From contig NZ_CANNDS010000001.1 in NCBI RefSeq assembly GCF_947503415.1, positions 1,708,501-1,772,500 of the forward strand: a DNA stretch of 64,000 bases. The letters run 5' to 3'. The notes beneath the pieces are model-generated. The model did no database searches and was not told the DNA's origin. It saw only the letters and a program-made list of their open reading frames with translations. Positions 62,222-64,000 of this stretch are shown piece by piece; within the stretch, counting starts at the first letter, position 1, and every line of letters begins with the position of its first letter. A program made the position numbers and the translations under genes. The DNA is from an uncultured Tateyamaria sp. (GTDB lineage Bacteria; Pseudomonadota; Alphaproteobacteria; Rhodobacterales; Rhodobacteraceae).

Positions 62222-63124
62222 ATGCACGACGTTATCGCTCATAAGACGACGCCGCGGCACGTGTATATGTCGCGTGAACGAAACGGGGTGCCTCTTGTCG
62301 AATTCCGAAGCGGGGACTCGGAAAGGACCATCAAATTCGCCCATTGGCGTGGGCAACTGACAGACGTGCATACAACACCGCGCGATGACTACCATACGAT
62401 CTGCTATCACGAGTCCGGCGCCTCGACCCGTCGCGAAGGGTCAGATGCCGTCCTGACACCGGGCACCGCATTCCTGCAGCCTGCAGAGGATGAGGGCGTG
62501 TTTAACAGTGATGATCTGGTGGACTACATACATGTCTATCTTCCAATCGCGGCTGTAGAAAACCTCGCAGACGAAATCGACACGCGCACGGCCTTATACG
62601 CGGAGGTGCCGGTAGAATTCGGCTGTCGCGATCCTGAGTTGACCCGTACGCTCGCCCAGCACATTTCTGTTATCCGCGAAACACCGACACCTTCGGCAAT
62701 CGAATACGACGAATGGACCATCAACATCGGCATGGCGTTGCTGCGGTACGCGGTCCGGGCTGAAGATGATGCACTGGTCGGGGCTGCCAGATCATCGCTC
62801 ACGCCTCGGCAGATGCGCGATGTCGTCGATTACATAGAACAGTGCATCGCAACGCGGATCACGCTGGCAGACCTTGCGGGACTGAGCGGCATCAGCCAAT
62901 TCCGCTTCATGCGGGCATTCAAGGCCGAAACCGGGTTCAACCCACATCAATACGTCATCCAACGGCGCTTGGCGCGGGCCAAGAGCTATCTCAGGAACAG
63001 CGACCAGACGATTGCGGACATCGCGTATGATGTGGGCTTTTCCAGTCAAGCCCATATGACGGATGTGTTTCGCAAGAAGGTTGGGACCACACCTGCGAAG
63101 TTTCGGCAAATCATGCGCGAATAG
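62222..63124 (+). CDS. AraC-family transcriptional regulator
   Basis: A 300-residue regulator with an N-terminal cupin-like sensory part (HTTPRDDYHTICYHESG; VLTPGTAFLQPAEDE) and C-terminal double helix-turn-helix: VVDYIEQCIATRITLADLAGLSGISQFRFMRAFKAETGFNPHQYVIQRRLARAKSYL and IADIAYDVGFSSQAHMTDVFRKKVGTTPAKFR. ATG 62222 follows AGGA. It lies 97 bases before the ICL/PEPM-family gene on the same strand; its inducer is unknown. Confidence 0.93.
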   Translation: MHDVIAHKTTPRHVYMSRERNGVPLVEFRSGDSERTIKFAHWRGQLTDVHTTPRDDYHTICYHESGASTRREGSDAVLTPGTAFLQPAEDEGVFNSDDLVDYIHVYLPIAAVENLADEIDTRTALYAEVPVEFGCRDPELTRTLAQHISVIRETPTPSAIEYDEWTINIGMALLRYAVRAEDDALVGAARSSLTPRQMRDVVDYIEQCIATRITLADLAGLSGISQFRFMRAFKAETGFNPHQYVIQRRLARAKSYLRNSDQTIADIAYDVGFSSQAHMTDVFRKKVGTTPAKFRQIMRE

Positions 63125-63164
63125 GCTGTCCTTCGGCACGGCAATTCCAGACGAATCCTTGCAC

Positions 63165-63174
63165 CGCATTCCAA
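63165..63174 (+). promoter_or_regulatory. Second copy of CGCATTCCAA
   Basis: Ten bases identical to 62048-62057, found 47 bases upstream of the ICL/PEPM-family gene, in the same orientation. Confidence 0.35.
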
Positions 63175-63220
63175 CCGGCGCAAAGCTGCGGCGAATACTC
63201 CGCGTCCCAAAGGTTCTAAA

Positions 63221-63985
63221 ATGTCCCAAGCTGACAAAGCCGCCGCCTTCGCTGCCCTGCACGTGCCGGGTACACCATTGGTCATCTACAATATCTGGGA
63301 TGCAGGCACCGCCAAGGCCGTGTCGCAAGCCGGAGCCAAAGCCATCGCGACCGGAAGCTGGTCCGTGGCCGAAGCGCAAGGCTATCCGGACGGTGAACAT
63401 ATCCCGCTGGAAGTCCTGTTGCCTATTGCCAAGCGCATCGTGGCCAGTACAGACCTACCCGTCAGCATCGACTTTGAAGGAGGCTATGCCACCGAGCCCG
63501 ATCAGCTCGCCGGGAACATCACGGCCCTGATCGGCACTGGTGCCATCGGCCTCAACTTCGAAGACCAGGTTGTGGGCGGCGACGGTCTCTACCCGCTCGA
63601 CACCCAAGTGACGCGGATCAAGGCTGTGCGTGCCGCCGCCGATGCGGCTGGCGTGCCGCTCTTCATCAACGCACGCACCGACCTGTTTCTCAAATCCAAA
63701 CCGGACGCCCATGCCGACCATATGGCCGAAGCGCTCGACCGCGCCGCCGCCTATGCCGAGGCGGGGGGCAGCGGGTTCTTCATCCCGGGCCTAACCGACC
63801 ACGACATGATCACGCAGGTCTGCGAGGCTGCGTCGCTGCCCGTGAACGTGATGATGCGCGGCAAGCTGTCTTCGGTGTCTCAGGTCGCCGCCCTTGGCGT
63901 GGCCCGCACCAGCTATGGCCCCGGTCCGTTTGCCAACGCCATGACCCAAGCCGCCGAAGGCTTCACCGCAGCGGCCGCTAGTTAA
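63221..63985 (+). CDS. Isocitrate lyase / PEP mutase family protein
   Basis: A 254-residue TIM-barrel protein of the ICL/PEPM superfamily. It shows IYNIWDAGTAKAV, SVAEAQGYPDGE, SIDFEGGYA where classic members have D-A-D-T-G, GLNFEDQV and FINARTDLFL. It lacks the KKCGH motif of isocitrate lyase, so it is not AceA; 2-methylisocitrate-lyase-like, phosphonomutase-like or oxaloacetate-decarboxylase-like activity is possible. ATG 63221 is chosen, with AAAGG upstream. A possible role under the AraC regulator is inferred from position. Confidence 0.88.
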   Translation: MSQADKAAAFAALHVPGTPLVIYNIWDAGTAKAVSQAGAKAIATGSWSVAEAQGYPDGEHIPLEVLLPIAKRIVASTDLPVSIDFEGGYATEPDQLAGNITALIGTGAIGLNFEDQVVGGDGLYPLDTQVTRIKAVRAAADAAGVPLFINARTDLFLKSKPDAHADHMAEALDRAAAYAEAGGSGFFIPGLTDHDMITQVCEAASLPVNVMMRGKLSSVSQVAALGVARTSYGPGPFANAMTQAAEGFTAAAAS

Positions 63986-64000
63986 CCCGCTAGGGCGGGG

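Noticed and set aside
63221-63985. Isocitrate lyase aceA
   Set aside because: Far too short and without the KKCGH motif; only the superfamily is supported.
1-64000. Mobile elements, integrases, tRNA or rRNA genes
   Set aside because: No transposase or integrase protein text, no terminal repeats with target duplications and no tRNA cloverleaf noticed on reading. A tRNA scan would be decisive and was not possible here.

Overview
The window is high-GC, densely packed bacterial chromosome. Gene content (TRAP, Tct and sugar ABC transporters, aglEFGAK, frcBCAK, a fused indolepyruvate ferredoxin oxidoreductase) and intergenic repeat style suggest a marine Roseobacter-clade alphaproteobacterium (Rhodobacterales). 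This is inference; there is no rRNA or other phylogenetic marker. Nothing looks like a phage, transposon or CRISPR array. The stretch is a row of catabolic modules, most with their own local regulator.

Layout. (1) 1-818: start of a peptide/nickel-type ABC ATPase and a small methyltransferase. (2) 1006-7261: an acyl-CoA module (FadJ-like enzyme, two paired acyl-CoA dehydrogenases, thioesterase, acyl-CoA ligase), overlapping ribulose-phosphate epimerase end to end. (3) 8135-19429: D-xylose locus (xylBA, divergent ROK repressor xylR, xylFHG, glk), with two unexpected exported-protein genes, a di-haem peroxidase coupled to xylA and a CRTAC1-type beta-propeller coupled to xylR. (4) 19426-31084: a nitrogen-compound module: PLP decarboxylase, aldehyde dehydrogenase, IclR regulator, class III aminotransferase, tctBAC, a glutamine-amidotransferase-like hydrolase, a cytochrome P450 and a glutamine-synthetase-like ligase. 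It reads as amine catabolism through gamma-glutamyl intermediates with a P450 as oxidase. (5) 31342-37701: SDR, YceI, LysR, Lrp and the fused indolepyruvate oxidoreductase. (6) 37688-44322: frcBCAK-type operon with a PfkB kinase and a D-lyxose/D-mannose isomerase, plus a ROK regulator. (7) 44329-53613: aglEFGAK with LacI-type AglR and a GH1 beta-glucosidase. (8) 53645-61842: GntR, Gfo/Idh/MocA enzyme, GNAT, an SsuD/SmoC-like FMNH2-dependent sulfonate monooxygenase, aldo/keto reductase, flavin reductase and a TRAP transporter; the middle three match the core of the sulfoquinovose monooxygenase (sulfo-SMO) pathway. (9) 62222-63985: AraC regulator and an isocitrate-lyase/PEP-mutase family protein.

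The strongest hunting targets are module 8 (an apparent TRAP-linked sulfoquinovose desulfonation cluster with a perfect FNR box in its divergent promoter) and module 4 (P450 plus gamma-glutamylation genes). At the DNA level, hairpins follow the substrate-binding-protein gene of four different transporters, a complex repeat sits between two convergent gene pairs, and several operator-like palindromes lie in divergent promoters. All assignments come from reading the sequence; no database search was run.
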